Shown here: positions 45,268 to 54,633 of the stretch, one piece after another
Numbering within the stretch: position 1 is the stretch's first letter
Layout of the letters: the number at the start of each line of letters is the position of its first letter
NCBI GenBank assembly: GCA_015351705.1
Contig: JADIIM010000025.1
Coordinates: 1-64,000 of the forward strand
Length of the DNA: 64,000 nucleotides
Direction of reading: 5' to 3'
DNA from: Aeromicrobium sp.
GTDB taxonomy: Bacteria > Actinomycetota > Coriobacteriia > Anaerosomatales > Anaerosomataceae
Made by a program: the position numbers and the translations under genes
The notes under the pieces: model-generated
The model's input: the letters and a program-made list of their open reading frames with translations, nothing else
The model's database searches: none
Told to the model about the DNA's origin: nothing

Positions 45268-45918
45268 TCAGAGCACGCCGATGCCGTCGAGCACGAACCG
45301 GGCGCCAAGGTAGACGAGGAACGCCGCACACGCTCCGATCACGACACGATACGGGCGCTCAGCGAGTAGGCCGCGTCCCCGGGACACCGCCGCGATCACG
45401 AACCCGTACCACGCGATGTCCGCGAGCTCGTGCCCGATGAAGAACGCGATGATGCCGACGGCCCCGATCGCAAGCCCGTCGGAAGCGAGTTTGACCCCGA
45501 TCGTCGCCCACCACAGCGTCCAGTAGGGGTTGGAGAGGCTCACCGTGATGCCCTGAAGGACGGGGCCGAGGCGTGACTCGGCGGCATCGGCATGGGCCAC
45601 GGGCACGATCGAGCCGCTCAGAGCGCCCCGCAGCAGGCCCTGGCCCATCCAGATGAGGATCGCACCTCCCACGAGCGCGAGAGCGGTGGCGACCGCCGGC
45701 ATGCGCAGCACGTTCTGAAGGCCGAAGGCGAACCCAATCAGGAGCGCCCCCTCGAGCAGTGCATGCCCGACGAGCATGAGTGCGGCCGAGAGAGGACCGC
45801 GGGTCATCGTCCGCGTTATCGTGACCGTGAGGTAGGGCCCCGGTGACATCGCGCCCGACAGCCCGACGAGGAACGCTGCGCCGCCCAGTGCGAACGCCTG
45901 GCCGAGCTGCTCGTTCAC
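45268..45918 (-). CDS. LysE/RhtB family exporter
   Basis: A 216-residue membrane protein with about six hydrophobic helices and the family motif LSGAMSPGPYLTVTITRTM (a G-x-x-P-G-P turn) near the N-terminus, then LSNPYWTLWWATIGV in the middle. This family exports amino acids or related solutes; the substrate is unknown. It starts at GTG 45918 with GGGAG upstream; the frame is open for another 66 codons, but without homology. It converges with the 11-cysteine gene, three bases apart. Confidence 0.88.
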   Translation of the reverse strand: MNEQLGQAFALGGAAFLVGLSGAMSPGPYLTVTITRTMTRGPLSAALMLVGHALLEGALLIGFAFGLQNVLRMPAVATALALVGGAILIWMGQGLLRGALSGSIVPVAHADAAESRLGPVLQGITVSLSNPYWTLWWATIGVKLASDGLAIGAVGIIAFFIGHELADIAWYGFVIAAVSRGRGLLAERPYRVVIGACAAFLVYLGARFVLDGIGVL

Positions 45919-46048
45919 CGGCGCGCTCCCGTCCGGGAGCGGCAGATGTGCAGGGTGCGTCGTGGCTGGTGCATGGTGGTATAGTAGCGCAGCGCTGGCG
46001 GGCCTCGCGCCTGACCTGCCTGTCGCGCGCCTGAGAGGAGCTCCGCCC

Positions 46049-47113
46049 GTGTCACTTTCCATCGGTATCGTCGGCCTGCCCAACGTCGGCAAGTCCACGC
46101 TGTTCACGGCCCTCACCCGCCGTCAGGTGGACGCGGCCAACTACCCGTTCGCGACCATCGAGCCCAACGTCGGCGTGGTGCCGGTGCCCGATCCGCGCCT
46201 TGACCGGCTCGCCGAGCTCGTCGTACCCGAGCGCGTGGTGCCGGCGACCGTCGAGTTCGTGGACATCGCAGGACTCGTGAAGGGCGCCAGCGAAGGCGAG
46301 GGCCTCGGCAACCAGTTCCTCGCCAACATCCGTGAGTGTGATGCTATCGCCGAGGTGGTGCGCTTCTTCACGGACCCCAACGTCATCCACGTGGACGGCA
46401 CGGTGGATCCCGCCAGTGACGTGGAGACGATCAAGACCGAGCTGATACTCGCAGACCTCGGCACGCTCGAACGAGCGGTCCCGCGCCTGGAGAAGGAGGC
46501 CAAGCGGGATCCGGCGGCCGCGGCCAAGCTTGAGCTGACGCGGCGGCTCGACGCATGGCTCGGCCAGGGCCATCGCGCGCGCACTATGACGATGACGCCC
46601 GAGGAGCGGGTGCTCGTGGGCGACCTGCACCTGCTCACGATGAAGCCCATGCTCTACATCGCCAACGTCGATGAAAGCGCGATCAGCGACGCACTGCCGG
46701 AGATCGACGGCATCGCGCCGGTGCCCATCTGCGCGAAGATCGAAGCGGAGATGGCCGAGCTCGATCCGGCCGAGCTTGCCGAGTACCTCGAGATGGAGGG
46801 GCTTGCCGAGCCGGGGCTGAACGCGCTCGTGCGTGAGGCCTACCGCTTGCTCGGCCTGCAGAGCTTCTTCACCGCCGGAGAGAAGGAGGTCCGCGCCTGG
46901 ACGGTCCGGGTCGGCGCGAAGGCCCCCGAGGCAGCCGGCGTCATCCACACCGACTTCGAGCGCGGGTTCATCAAGGCCGAGGTGATCGCATTTGCCGATT
47001 ACGACGCACTCGGCACCGAGGCGGCAGCGCGCGCCGCGGGGAAGCTTCGCATCGAGGGCAAGGACTACGTGTTCGCCGATGGCGACGTCGTGCACTTCCG
47101 GTTCAACGTCTAG
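46049..47113 (+). CDS. ychF: Redox-regulated ATPase YchF
   Basis: A 354-residue Obg-family ATPase (OLA1/YchF). The P-loop is GLPNVGKSTLF at the N-terminus; the G2/G3 segments PNVGVVPVPDPRLDRLAEL and VDIAGLVKGASEGEGLGNQFLANIRECD are present. The G4 motif reads NVDE rather than NKxD, which gives this family ATP rather than GTP preference. The C-terminal TGS domain ends with GKDYVFADGDVVHFRFNV. It starts at GTG 46049, with GAGAGGAG upstream; a TATAGT -10-like box at 45980-45985 has only a poor -35. Confidence 0.95.
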   Translation: MSLSIGIVGLPNVGKSTLFTALTRRQVDAANYPFATIEPNVGVVPVPDPRLDRLAELVVPERVVPATVEFVDIAGLVKGASEGEGLGNQFLANIRECDAIAEVVRFFTDPNVIHVDGTVDPASDVETIKTELILADLGTLERAVPRLEKEAKRDPAAAAKLELTRRLDAWLGQGHRARTMTMTPEERVLVGDLHLLTMKPMLYIANVDESAISDALPEIDGIAPVPICAKIEAEMAELDPAELAEYLEMEGLAEPGLNALVREAYRLLGLQSFFTAGEKEVRAWTVRVGAKAPEAAGVIHTDFERGFIKAEVIAFADYDALGTEAAARAAGKLRIEGKDYVFADGDVVHFRFNV

Positions 47114-47116
47114 GCG

Positions 47117-47140
47117 ACGGATGTCCGGGCCGTCATCCGT
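47117..47140 (+). terminator. Possible weak terminator after ychF
   Basis: ACGGATG (47117-47123) pairs with CATCCGT (47134-47140) over 7 bp with a 10-base GC-rich loop; no T run follows. It lies just after the ychF stop and may be only a processing hairpin. Confidence 0.35.
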
Positions 47141-47198
47141 GGCGCTGCGGAACGGTATGATGTGATGTGGTCCGGCTCAGGTCGCACATCATGAAGAG

Positions 47199-48518
47199 GT
47201 GAGGACGATTCGCATCGCAGTCGCGGGTACGGGGTACGTCGGTCTGGTGACCGCCGCGGTCCTGGCGCACGTGGGGCACGACGTCGTAGGTGTGGACGTC
47301 GACGAGGAGCGGGTCCGGACGCTCAACAGCGGCGGGTGTCCGATCTTCGAGCCCGGTCTGCCTGAGCTCCTCGAGGAGTCTCGCGAGAACCTCTCGTTCA
47401 CGCTCGACTACCGCGAGGCCTGTGCCGACGCCGACGTCGTGTTCATCGCGGTCCCCACACCCGAGCGGGTCGACGGCTCCGCTAACCTCAAGTACGTGTT
47501 CGCCTCGGTCGAGCAGGTGGCAGAGGCCATGGGCCCCTCGTGCGTCGTGGTCGTGAAGTCCACTGTTCCCATCGGCACGGGCGACCGCGTCCAGCGCCAC
47601 TTCGAGTCGCTTCTCGCGGGCACGGGCCGTGAGGTCGAGGTGGTCGCGAACCCCGAGTTCCTCTCGCAGGGAACCGCCGTTCAGGACATGCTGCACGCCT
47701 CGCGCGTGATCATTGGCGTGGAGTCCGAACGCGCACGGGAGATCATGGCCCGCGTCTACGCGGACCTGCCGTCACCGCTGCTGTTCATGGAGCGCCGTAG
47801 CGCCGAGATGGTGAAGTACGCCTCCAACAACTTCCTGGCGCTCAAGATCGCGTACATCAACGAGATCGCGAACCTGTGTGACCTGCTCGGCGCCGATATC
47901 GATGACGTCGCCCGGGGCATGGGCGCCGACCCGCGGATCGGTGACAAGTTCCTGCGCGCCGGTATCGGTTACGGTGGATCGTGCTTCCCGAAGGACACGA
48001 AGGCGCTGCACTGGCTGTCCAGCTTCCACGACCGGGAGATCAAGACCGTCAAGGCGGCCATCGAGGTCAACGCGGTACAGAAGATCTCGCTGATCAAGCG
48101 GGCCCACCGCTACCATAGCGACTTCGAGGGGCTGACCGTGGCTGTGCTGGGCCTGGCGTTCAAGCCGGGCACCGACGATCTGCGCGAGGCTCCGTCGCTC
48201 GACAACGTGGCCATCCTGCTCGACGCGGGCGCTGACGTCCGGGTCTGGGACCCGTATGCGATGGACAACTTCAAGCGCTTCTACCCCGACGAGGTGACGT
48301 ACTGCGCGTCCATCCCGGAGGCGCTGGCAGACGCCGACATGTGCCTGATCCTCACCGAGTGGCCCGATGTGCTCTCGCTCGACCCCGCCGTGTTCGTCGA
48401 ACAGATGCGGCATCCGCTCGTGCTCGACGGCCGCAACTGCTATGCGCTCGATGAGATGGCCCGTCACGCGCTCGTCTACGAGTCGATCGGCCGCAGGACG
48501 GTCGGGACCGCGCGCTAG
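47199..48518 (+). CDS. UDP-glucose 6-dehydrogenase family protein
   Basis: A 439-residue member of the UDP-glucose/GDP-mannose dehydrogenase family. The NAD-binding motif is AVAGTGYVGLVTAAVLAHVGH, the catalytic Cys lies in GYGGSCFPKDTKAL, and the central linker VEMVKYASN-like stretch is AEMVKYASNNFLALKIAYINEIANLCDLLG. The C-terminal domain has LGLAFKPGTDDLREAPS. The UDP-glucose form is favoured by this pattern but UDP-N-acetylmannosamine cannot be excluded. GTG 47199 is used; the upstream SD is close, and a non-standard start a few codons later is possible. Such enzymes supply sugar acids for cell-surface glycans. Confidence 0.9.
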   Translation: MRTIRIAVAGTGYVGLVTAAVLAHVGHDVVGVDVDEERVRTLNSGGCPIFEPGLPELLEESRENLSFTLDYREACADADVVFIAVPTPERVDGSANLKYVFASVEQVAEAMGPSCVVVVKSTVPIGTGDRVQRHFESLLAGTGREVEVVANPEFLSQGTAVQDMLHASRVIIGVESERAREIMARVYADLPSPLLFMERRSAEMVKYASNNFLALKIAYINEIANLCDLLGADIDDVARGMGADPRIGDKFLRAGIGYGGSCFPKDTKALHWLSSFHDREIKTVKAAIEVNAVQKISLIKRAHRYHSDFEGLTVAVLGLAFKPGTDDLREAPSLDNVAILLDAGADVRVWDPYAMDNFKRFYPDEVTYCASIPEALADADMCLILTEWPDVLSLDPAVFVEQMRHPLVLDGRNCYALDEMARHALVYESIGRRTVGTAR

Positions 48519-48561
48519 AGGCGGGGCCGGACGGGGGCCTCTGAGCGCGCACGCAGGCGCA

Positions 48562-50244
48562 TCATCGCGCTTTGGCGAGCTGCCACTCCAGGCTGTACGA
48601 GACCGCGTTCGGGCCGCCCATCATGGTGAAGGACGGTACGCGCGCCGAGTTGTTCATCAGCCATTCGCGCGTGTTGGCCGGGAGGTAGCGCTGGCCGCAC
48701 AGTATGACGGGCTGTCCGGTGGCGCCAGCGAGCGAACCGGCTACCAGCGCATCAGGGAAGTCCGTGCCTGTGGCGATGTAGGGCCGGACGGTGCCGCTCG
48801 GCCAGTAGCGTTTGACCATCGCCAGGCTCGTGGCGTAGCGGTCCGCGCCGTACACCCAGGTGACCGGGGTGCGTGCCTCCAGGGCGCTGACTAGTGAAGC
48901 GTCGATGATCGCCGGCCCTCCCACGACCACGGTACCGGTGAGAGTGGAGCCGGCCGTGTCCAGAGCGCGTGTGGTGGCGGGGGGTATCGCGTCGCGGCGC
49001 GTGAGCAGGATCGGCGCACCGCTTCGTGTCGCGTAGGCCGAGGCCGAGACCGCATCAGGGAACTGCTCGCCACTCACGATGACGACCTGGCCGGCTGACG
49101 TGCCGACGCGCTCCGCGATCGCAGCCGCCGTGGCGTAGCGGTCGGTCCCGCCGATGCGCTCGACCGCATCGGGCGACACGCCCGCGGCCTCCGCAGCCTG
49201 GGTCGCCACGGCCGACGGCAACGCGGCCTCGCCGCCGAGCACGATCACGTCCGTCGGTGAGAGCGTTGCGAGTGCCTCGGCGGTGTGCGGCCCGATGCCG
49301 CCGGCCGACGCAAGAACGATGGGCGCGTCGAGCTGCTGGGACAAGGGGGCCGCGGCCAGCGAATCGGGCCACTGCTCGCCCGAGGCCACGATCACCGTCG
49401 AGGCGCCCGTGGGCCATCCGCCCAGTGCGGCCGCGGCTGCCGTTGCGTAGCGGTTCGGCCCCTGGATCCGGGGCTCGCGGGGCTGGTAGGGATCGGTCGC
49501 GAGGTATCGCTCGATCCCATCGGCCATACCGCGGGCTCCAGCGGCGCGGACCCGGGGATCGGTGAGCCGGCGGAGGTCCTCGGCGTTGCTCATGAAGCCC
49601 GTCTCGATGAGGATCGTCGGCATGTTCGCCCAGCGCAGGACGTAGTACGCGTTGGTCTTCACGCCGCGGTCAGCGAAGCCGGTCGCTGCGACGTAGGCGG
49701 GCTGGACGTGCCCGGCGAGCCGGCTGGAGAGCAGCCTGTCGGTCACCGACGCGTCGCGCCAGTACGTCTCGGCGCCGCGAGCCGAGGTGGAGAGTGCGGC
49801 GTTGGCGTGGATGGACACGAACACGTCTGCGCCCCAGCGGTTCGCGGCATCGCATCGCGCCTGCAAGTCATCGAACAGGTCGAACCTGCCGTCCGGGGCA
49901 TACCGCATCGCGCCATCGGTCCCGCTCCAGGTAGGGATGTCCGAGCGCGTGGTGTTCGTATCGCCGGTGCGGCTCAGCGCCACGTCGTGCCCGCGGGCGC
50001 GGAGCACGTCGGCGAGGTCCCGGGCGAAGGCAAGGTTGATGTTGGCCTCGGTGAAGCCGCCGTAGACCGCGCCGGGGAAAGTGCCGCCGTGGCCGGGGTC
50101 GATGAAGATCGACGCAGCGTGAGCGGGTGTGGGGGAGAGCAGGAGAGCGCCGAGCGCGGCCGCTGCGACGCCTGAGGCGAGGAAGCGGCGGCGGAGTCTG
50201 CTCCGGGTGCGGATGCCTGCTGTGACGTGGTTCTGCGACTGCAT
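48562..50244 (-). CDS. Secreted N-acetylmuramoyl-L-alanine amidase with three wall-binding repeats
   Basis: A 560-residue secreted amidase. A signal peptide covers residues 1-46 (RRRFLASGVAAAALGALLLSPTPAHAA). The amidase_3 catalytic domain (about 47-235) shows the zinc ligands in order: His of IDPGHGGT, Glu of GGFTEANINL and His of VSIHANAAL, plus the catalytic Glu of ILIETGFMSN. Three cell-wall-binding-repeat-2 units follow (GPNRYATA, GGTDRYATA, GADRYATS). It cuts the amide between muramic acid and the stem peptide, in growth or cell separation. I start at ATG 50244 with GAGGAG upstream. Confidence 0.93.
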   Translation of the reverse strand: MQSQNHVTAGIRTRSRLRRRFLASGVAAAALGALLLSPTPAHAASIFIDPGHGGTFPGAVYGGFTEANINLAFARDLADVLRARGHDVALSRTGDTNTTRSDIPTWSGTDGAMRYAPDGRFDLFDDLQARCDAANRWGADVFVSIHANAALSTSARGAETYWRDASVTDRLLSSRLAGHVQPAYVAATGFADRGVKTNAYYVLRWANMPTILIETGFMSNAEDLRRLTDPRVRAAGARGMADGIERYLATDPYQPREPRIQGPNRYATAAAAALGGWPTGASTVIVASGEQWPDSLAAAPLSQQLDAPIVLASAGGIGPHTAEALATLSPTDVIVLGGEAALPSAVATQAAEAAGVSPDAVERIGGTDRYATAAAIAERVGTSAGQVVIVSGEQFPDAVSASAYATRSGAPILLTRRDAIPPATTRALDTAGSTLTGTVVVGGPAIIDASLVSALEARTPVTWVYGADRYATSLAMVKRYWPSGTVRPYIATGTDFPDALVAGSLAGATGQPVILCGQRYLPANTREWLMNNSARVPSFTMMGGPNAVSYSLEWQLAKAR

Positions 50245-50596
50245 CGGTGGCTCCTCTTCGAGGGTCCATCGTGGACAGTAAAGCACACCCGGACGGGACG
50301 GGACAGGCGCGCGCCGGTCCCGGTCCGACCCTTGAGCGCCCGGATGTGTGCGATCAGGCCGGTCAATCGACGTGCGGCGGTTCCCGAAAGCCGCTCACTA
50401 CTCTAGAATGTCGGCACCGGGGGCGCGCCGCGAACGCATCGGCGCGCGGCCATCGCAGCACACATCGGACCAGGCTCGCCTGTCAGGGCACTCGGCGGCG
50501 GGACTGGTCCTGTCGTATCCGGCCAGCGCACGCGTACGCAGTGCTTCGGACCGCACAGACCGGGTCCGGGGCTTCGAATCGAGGAGGCAGCGCACA
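50245..50596. other. 352-base divergent region between the amidase and guaB3
   Basis: This region has no gene I can support. On the plus strand it contains TAGAAT at 50404-50409 with a weak -35 (TTCCCG) 17 bases upstream. That would give guaB3 a leader of about 180 bases. The leader holds a perfect 8-bp hairpin (50423-50430 with 50440-50447) and a 7-bp long-range pairing (50467-50473 with 50504-50510). On the minus strand I see no clear amidase promoter; TTTACT near 50281 is a possible -10. The frame open upstream of guaB3 through this region is not likely to be coding. Confidence 0.5.
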
Positions 50597-51772
50597 GTGG
50601 AGATCGAGATCGGACGGGGCAAGACCGCACGGCGGGCATACGGTTTCGACGACGTGGCGATCGTTCCGAGTCGCCGGACGCGCGACCCTCGTGATGTGAA
50701 CATCGGCTGGGAATTCTCGTTCCAGGGGCGGGAGTACTCGTTCGGACTGCCGGTCCTCGCTTCGGCGATGGACGGCGTGGTCGATCCCACCTTCGCCGTC
50801 GCCATGGGCCGCCTCGGCGGGCTCGCCGTCTTGAACCTCGAGGGCATCCAGACGCGCTACGCCGATCCGGCACCGCAGCTCGACGCCATCGCGTCGTTCG
50901 ACCGCGAAGAGGCGACGCGCAAGATGCAGGAGATCTACGCCGCCGAGGACGTGAAGGCCGAACTTGTGACCGAGCGGGTCAAGGCGATCAAGGACGGCGG
51001 CGTGCTTGCGGCGGCCTCGCTCACCCCGCAGAACGTCGAGCGGTTCATCGAGCCTGCGCTCGCCGGTGGGCTCGACGTCCTGATCATCCAGGGCACGGTG
51101 GTCTCGGCCGAGCATGTCTCGAGCTTCGACAAGCCGCTCGACCTGAACGCCTTCATCCGCGATCTCGACATCCCGGTCATCGTCGGCGGGTGCTGCAGCT
51201 ACCAGGGTGCGCTGCACCTCATGCGGACCGGCGCGGTCGGCGTGCTCGTCGGCGTCGGTCCCGGTCACGCGTGCACGTCGCGCCGCGTGCTCGGCATCGG
51301 TGTGCCGCAGTGCACCGCGATAGCCGATGCGGCGGCCGCCCGGATGCGCCACCTGGACGAGACCGGCACCTACTGCCACGTCATCGCCGACGGTGGGATG
51401 CGCACGGGTGGCGATCTCGCCAAGGCGATCGCGTGTGGCGCCGACAGCGTGATGATCGGATCACCGCTCGCCGCCGCCACCGAGGCGCCCGGCCGTGGCT
51501 ACCACTGGGGTATGGCGACGTTCCACCCAGAGCTGCCGCGCGGCACGCGCGTGTTCGCGGGCCAGAAGGGGACGCTCGAGGAGATCCTCGTGGGCCCGGC
51601 GCGCGAGAACGACGGCACGCTCAACCTGTGCGGCGGCCTGCGCACATCGATGGCCACGTGCGGATACGAGAACCTCAAGGCGTTCCAGAAGGCCGAGGTC
51701 ATGGTCGCTCCCTCGCTGCAGACGGAGGGCAAGGTCCTTCAGCAGTCGCAGGGCGTCGGCATGGGCCGGTAG
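50597..51772 (+). CDS. guaB3: GuaB3-type IMP dehydrogenase family protein
   Basis: A 391-residue member of the IMPDH/GMP reductase family that lacks the CBS pair of normal GuaB. It opens with EIEIGRGKTARRAYGFDDVAIVPSRRTRDP and has SAMDGVVDPTFAVAMGRLGGLAVLNLEG, typical of the GuaB3 group. The active-site loop is VGPGHACTSRRVLG with the catalytic Cys, and HVIADGGMRTGGDLAKAIACGADSVMIGSPLA is the phosphate-binding region. GTG 50597 follows GGAGG. It lies nine bases before guaA, so it probably supplies XMP for GMP synthesis; a GMP reductase role cannot be excluded from sequence. Confidence 0.85.
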   Translation: MEIEIGRGKTARRAYGFDDVAIVPSRRTRDPRDVNIGWEFSFQGREYSFGLPVLASAMDGVVDPTFAVAMGRLGGLAVLNLEGIQTRYADPAPQLDAIASFDREEATRKMQEIYAAEDVKAELVTERVKAIKDGGVLAAASLTPQNVERFIEPALAGGLDVLIIQGTVVSAEHVSSFDKPLDLNAFIRDLDIPVIVGGCCSYQGALHLMRTGAVGVLVGVGPGHACTSRRVLGIGVPQCTAIADAAAARMRHLDETGTYCHVIADGGMRTGGDLAKAIACGADSVMIGSPLAAATEAPGRGYHWGMATFHPELPRGTRVFAGQKGTLEEILVGPARENDGTLNLCGGLRTSMATCGYENLKAFQKAEVMVAPSLQTEGKVLQQSQGVGMGR

Positions 51773-51781
51773 GGACGCCTG

Positions 51782-53329
51782 GTGAGCTACCACGACGAGC
51801 AGCCCACGGTCCTGGTCCTCGACTTCGGCGCGCAGTACGCGCAGCTGATCGCCCGACGCGTGCGTGAGGCGCGCGTCTACTCGGAGATCGTGCCGTACGA
51901 CATCTCGGCCGCCGAGGTGACCGAGCGCGCTCCGGCGGCGATCATCCTCTCCGGCGGCCCGGCGAGCGTCTACGCCGAGAACGCGCCGCACATGGACCCC
52001 GAGGTGCTCTCGCTCGGCATCCCGGTGCTCGGGTTCTGCTACGGCATCCAGGAGATGGCCCTGCAGCTCGGCGGACGGATCCCGCACACCGACGTGGGTG
52101 AGTACGGGTTCGCCGAGCTCGAGGTCACGGGCGACGGGGGGCGGCTGCTCGCCGACCTTCCCGAGCGGTCGCAGTGCTGGATGAGCCACCGCGACAGCGT
52201 CGGTGAGGTGCCGCATGGCTTCACCGTCACGGCGCGGACCCAGACCACGACCGTCGCGGCGATGGAGGACCCGTCGCGCCAGCTGTACGCCACGCAGTTC
52301 CATCCCGAGGTCGCGCACACCGAGCACGGCCAGCAGGTCATCCGCACGTTCTTGCACGACATCGCGGGGATCCCGCCGGTGTGGACGATGGTGAACATCA
52401 TCGACGAGACCGTCGAGCGCGTGCGGGAGCAGGTCGGTGACGCTCGCGTGATCTGCGCGCTCTCCGGTGGCGTTGACAGCTCGGTCGTGGCCGCGCTGCT
52501 CCATCGTGCGATCGGCGACCAGCTCACCTGCGTGTTCGTCGATCATGGCCTACTCCGTCTCGATGAGGCCGAGCAGGTCGTCCGCACGTTCCGCGACCAG
52601 TTCCATATCGACCTCATCCACGTCGAGGCGCAGGACCGCTACCTCTCGCTGCTGGCCGGTGTGACCGATCCCGAGCAGAAGCGTCGCATCATCGGCGAGG
52701 AGTTCTGGAAGGTCTTCTTCGAGGAGGCCACGAGGCTTGAGGGCGTGAAGTGGCTCGCCCAGGGGACGCTGTACCCCGACGTGATCGAGAGCGGCAACAA
52801 GACCGCCGCGAAGATCAAGAGTCACCACAACCTAATACCGTTCCCCGAGGGCGTGCATTTCGAGCTCATCGAGCCGCTCAAGGCGCTCTTCAAAGACGAG
52901 GTCCGCCAGGTGGGCTCCGAACTCGGCTTGCCGGATGAGATCGTGCACCGGCAGCCGTTCCCCGGCCCCGGGCTTGCGGTCCGCATCATCGGCGAGATCA
53001 CGTACGAGAAGCTCGAGACGCTGCGCCGCGCCGACGCGATCATCCGCGATGAGATCGGTGCGTGGGACACCGGACGCAGCGTGTGGCAGTACTTCGGCGT
53101 ACTCCCTGACATCCGGAGCGTCGGAGTCATGGGTGACGAGCGTACCTACGGGCATCCGATCATCATCCGCGCGGTGGCCTCGGCCGACGCGATGACCGCC
53201 GATTGGGCGCGCCTGCCGCACGACCTGCTCGCGAAGATGAGCAATCGCATCATCAACGAGGTTGAGGGCATCAACCGGGTGGCGTACGACATCACGAGCA
53301 AGCCGCCCGGCACGATCGAGTGGGAGTAG
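51782..53329 (+). CDS. guaA: GMP synthase (glutamine-hydrolysing)
   Basis: A 515-residue GMP synthase that aminates XMP. The class I glutaminase domain (1-195) has the nucleophile in GFCYGIQEM and the catalytic His/Glu in [11 protein letters not shown]. The ATP pyrophosphatase domain has the P-loop [14 protein letters not shown]. The C-terminal dimerisation domain is PGTIEWE at the end. It starts at GTG 51782 and follows guaB3 closely, making a two-gene guanine-nucleotide operon. Confidence 0.96.
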   Translation: MSYHDEQPTVLVLDFGAQYAQLIARRVREARVYSEIVPYDISAAEVTERAPAAIILSGGPASVYAENAPHMDPEVLSLGIPVLGFCYGIQEMALQLGGRIPHTDVGEYGFAELEVTGDGGRLLADLPERSQCWMSHRDSVGEVPHGFTVTARTQTTTVAAMEDPSRQLYATQFHPEVAHTEHGQQVIRTFLHDIAGIPPVWTMVNIIDETVERVREQVGDARVICALSGGVDSSVVAALLHRAIGDQLTCVFVDHGLLRLDEAEQVVRTFRDQFHIDLIHVEAQDRYLSLLAGVTDPEQKRRIIGEEFWKVFFEEATRLEGVKWLAQGTLYPDVIESGNKTAAKIKSHHNLIPFPEGVHFELIEPLKALFKDEVRQVGSELGLPDEIVHRQPFPGPGLAVRIIGEITYEKLETLRRADAIIRDEIGAWDTGRSVWQYFGVLPDIRSVGVMGDERTYGHPIIIRAVASADAMTADWARLPHDLLAKMSNRIINEVEGINRVAYDITSKPPGTIEWE

Positions 53330-53412
53330 GCCGGCCGGCCCCGTCCGGACGGCGTGGTGATACCCGCGAGCCGCCGCGAAGGCGGCATCGAGCAGACAAG
53401 GGGGCGTCCGGC

Positions 53413-53697
53413 ATGAGCAACGAGCCGTCGGCCGAGGCCCGGGCACAGATCGACGGGCACCGCGCCCGCATCGACGAGATCGACTGCCAGTTGGTGCGCC
53501 TGCTCAACGAGCGCGCCGCAGAGTCGCTCTCGATCCGCGCGCTCAAACCGAGCGTGCACTGGGGCCTGTACGACCCCAAGCGCGAGGAGGAGATCTTCGC
53601 CAACGTCGCGCGGTGTAACGAAGGCCCGCTGTACGCCGAGAACCTGCGCGAGATCTACGAGGCGATCCTTCACGTGATGAAGGAGCTGAGGGACTGA
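53413..53697 (+). CDS. Chorismate mutase, AroQ type
   Basis: A 94-residue all-helical chorismate mutase that turns chorismate into prephenate. The pattern [29 protein letters not shown], then [24 protein letters not shown], follows the AroQ layout with the active-site Arg and Lys/Glu positions apparently kept. It ends one base inside the next start, so it is coupled to the DAHP synthase gene. In some gram-positives the two are fused into one protein; here they are separate but adjacent. Confidence 0.88.
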   Translation: MSNEPSAEARAQIDGHRARIDEIDCQLVRLLNERAAESLSIRALKPSVHWGLYDPKREEEIFANVARCNEGPLYAENLREIYEAILHVMKELRD

Positions 53698-54506
53698 TGG
53701 CCGCGCTCGAGCGTGTGGCTGACGCGCCGTCGGCGCCCGCCGTCGAGCGGGACGGTGCGGTCACGATCATCGCCGGGCCGTGCTCGGTGGAAAGCCGCGA
53801 ACAGATGGACGAGGTGGGCGCCGCGCTTGCCGAGCTCGGCATCCGCGTGATGCGGGGAGGCGCGTACAAGCCGCGCACCAGCCCGCATTCGTTCCAGGGC
53901 CTCGAGGAGGAGGGCCTGAAGATCCTCCGCGAGACCGCCGACCGGCACGGCCTGCTCGTGGTGACCGAAGTGACCGACTCGGCACATGCCGATATCGTGA
54001 ACGAGTACGCCGACATCCTGCAGATCGGCACGCGGAACATGGCCAACTTCAGCCTGCTCAAGCGTATCGGGCTGGTGACCGCACGCAGCGGCAAGCCGGT
54101 CATCTTCAAGCGGGGGATGGCCGCCACGATCCAGGAGTGGCTCCAGGCGAGCGAGTACCTGACGTTGCCCGGCAACGAGCACGTCATCCTGTGCGAGCGC
54201 GGCATCAGGACCTTTGAGACCGCGACCCGCTTCACGCTCGACATCAGCGCGGTGCCCGTGGTCAAGAAGCTCTCGCTGCTGCCGATCATCGTCGACGTCT
54301 CGCACCCCACGGGGCAGGCGGACCTGGTGCCCGCAGTGTCGCGCGCGTCGGTCGCCGTCGGCGCCGACGGCATCATGGTGGAGGCGCACCCGAACCCACG
54401 CGAGGCGCTCTGCGACGGACCGCAGTCACTTGATCTTCCCGGGCTGCGGGCGCTCGTCGCCGAACTCGCTCCGGTCGCCGGGGCGGTCGGCCGCACACTC
54501 GGCTGA
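53697..54506 (+). CDS. aroF: 3-deoxy-7-phosphoheptulonate synthase (KDOPS-like type)
   Basis: A 269-residue DAHP synthase of the AroAI-beta type, related to KDO8P synthase. Its motifs are [34 protein letters not shown] (PEP and metal site), [31 protein letters not shown] and [14 protein letters not shown] with the metal His, ending with [17 protein letters not shown]. It starts the shikimate pathway from PEP and erythrose-4-phosphate. There is no N-terminal ferredoxin-like regulatory domain, so any feedback control may come through the adjacent AroQ. Confidence 0.95.
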   Translation: MAALERVADAPSAPAVERDGAVTIIAGPCSVESREQMDEVGAALAELGIRVMRGGAYKPRTSPHSFQGLEEEGLKILRETADRHGLLVVTEVTDSAHADIVNEYADILQIGTRNMANFSLLKRIGLVTARSGKPVIFKRGMAATIQEWLQASEYLTLPGNEHVILCERGIRTFETATRFTLDISAVPVVKKLSLLPIIVDVSHPTGQADLVPAVSRASVAVGADGIMVEAHPNPREALCDGPQSLDLPGLRALVAELAPVAGAVGRTLG

Positions 54507-54526
54507 GTCCGATTCCTTACGAAACC

Positions 54527-54555
54527 TTGCGGTTATGTCGTTAACCGTCGATAAT
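54527..54555 (+). promoter_or_regulatory. Promoter of the small zinc-ribbon gene
   Basis: TTGCGG (54527-54532) and GATAAT (54550-54555) are 17 bases apart. The transcript would start near 54562, downstream of the in-frame ATG at 54535, which argues against that ATG and for the GTG at 54634. The leader would be about 72 bases. Confidence 0.55.
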
Positions 54556-54633
54556 CGTGAGTGGACGAACAACCCGGCGAGGTTCTTGCTTGATGCGGGT
54601 CGGACGGCACTCGGCCAGGAAGAGGCGAGAAGC

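Noticed and set aside
54535-54633. ATG at 54535 as the start of the zinc-ribbon gene
   Set aside because: A -35/-10 pair at 54527-54555 would start transcription after this codon, and GTG 54634 has its own Shine-Dalgarno.
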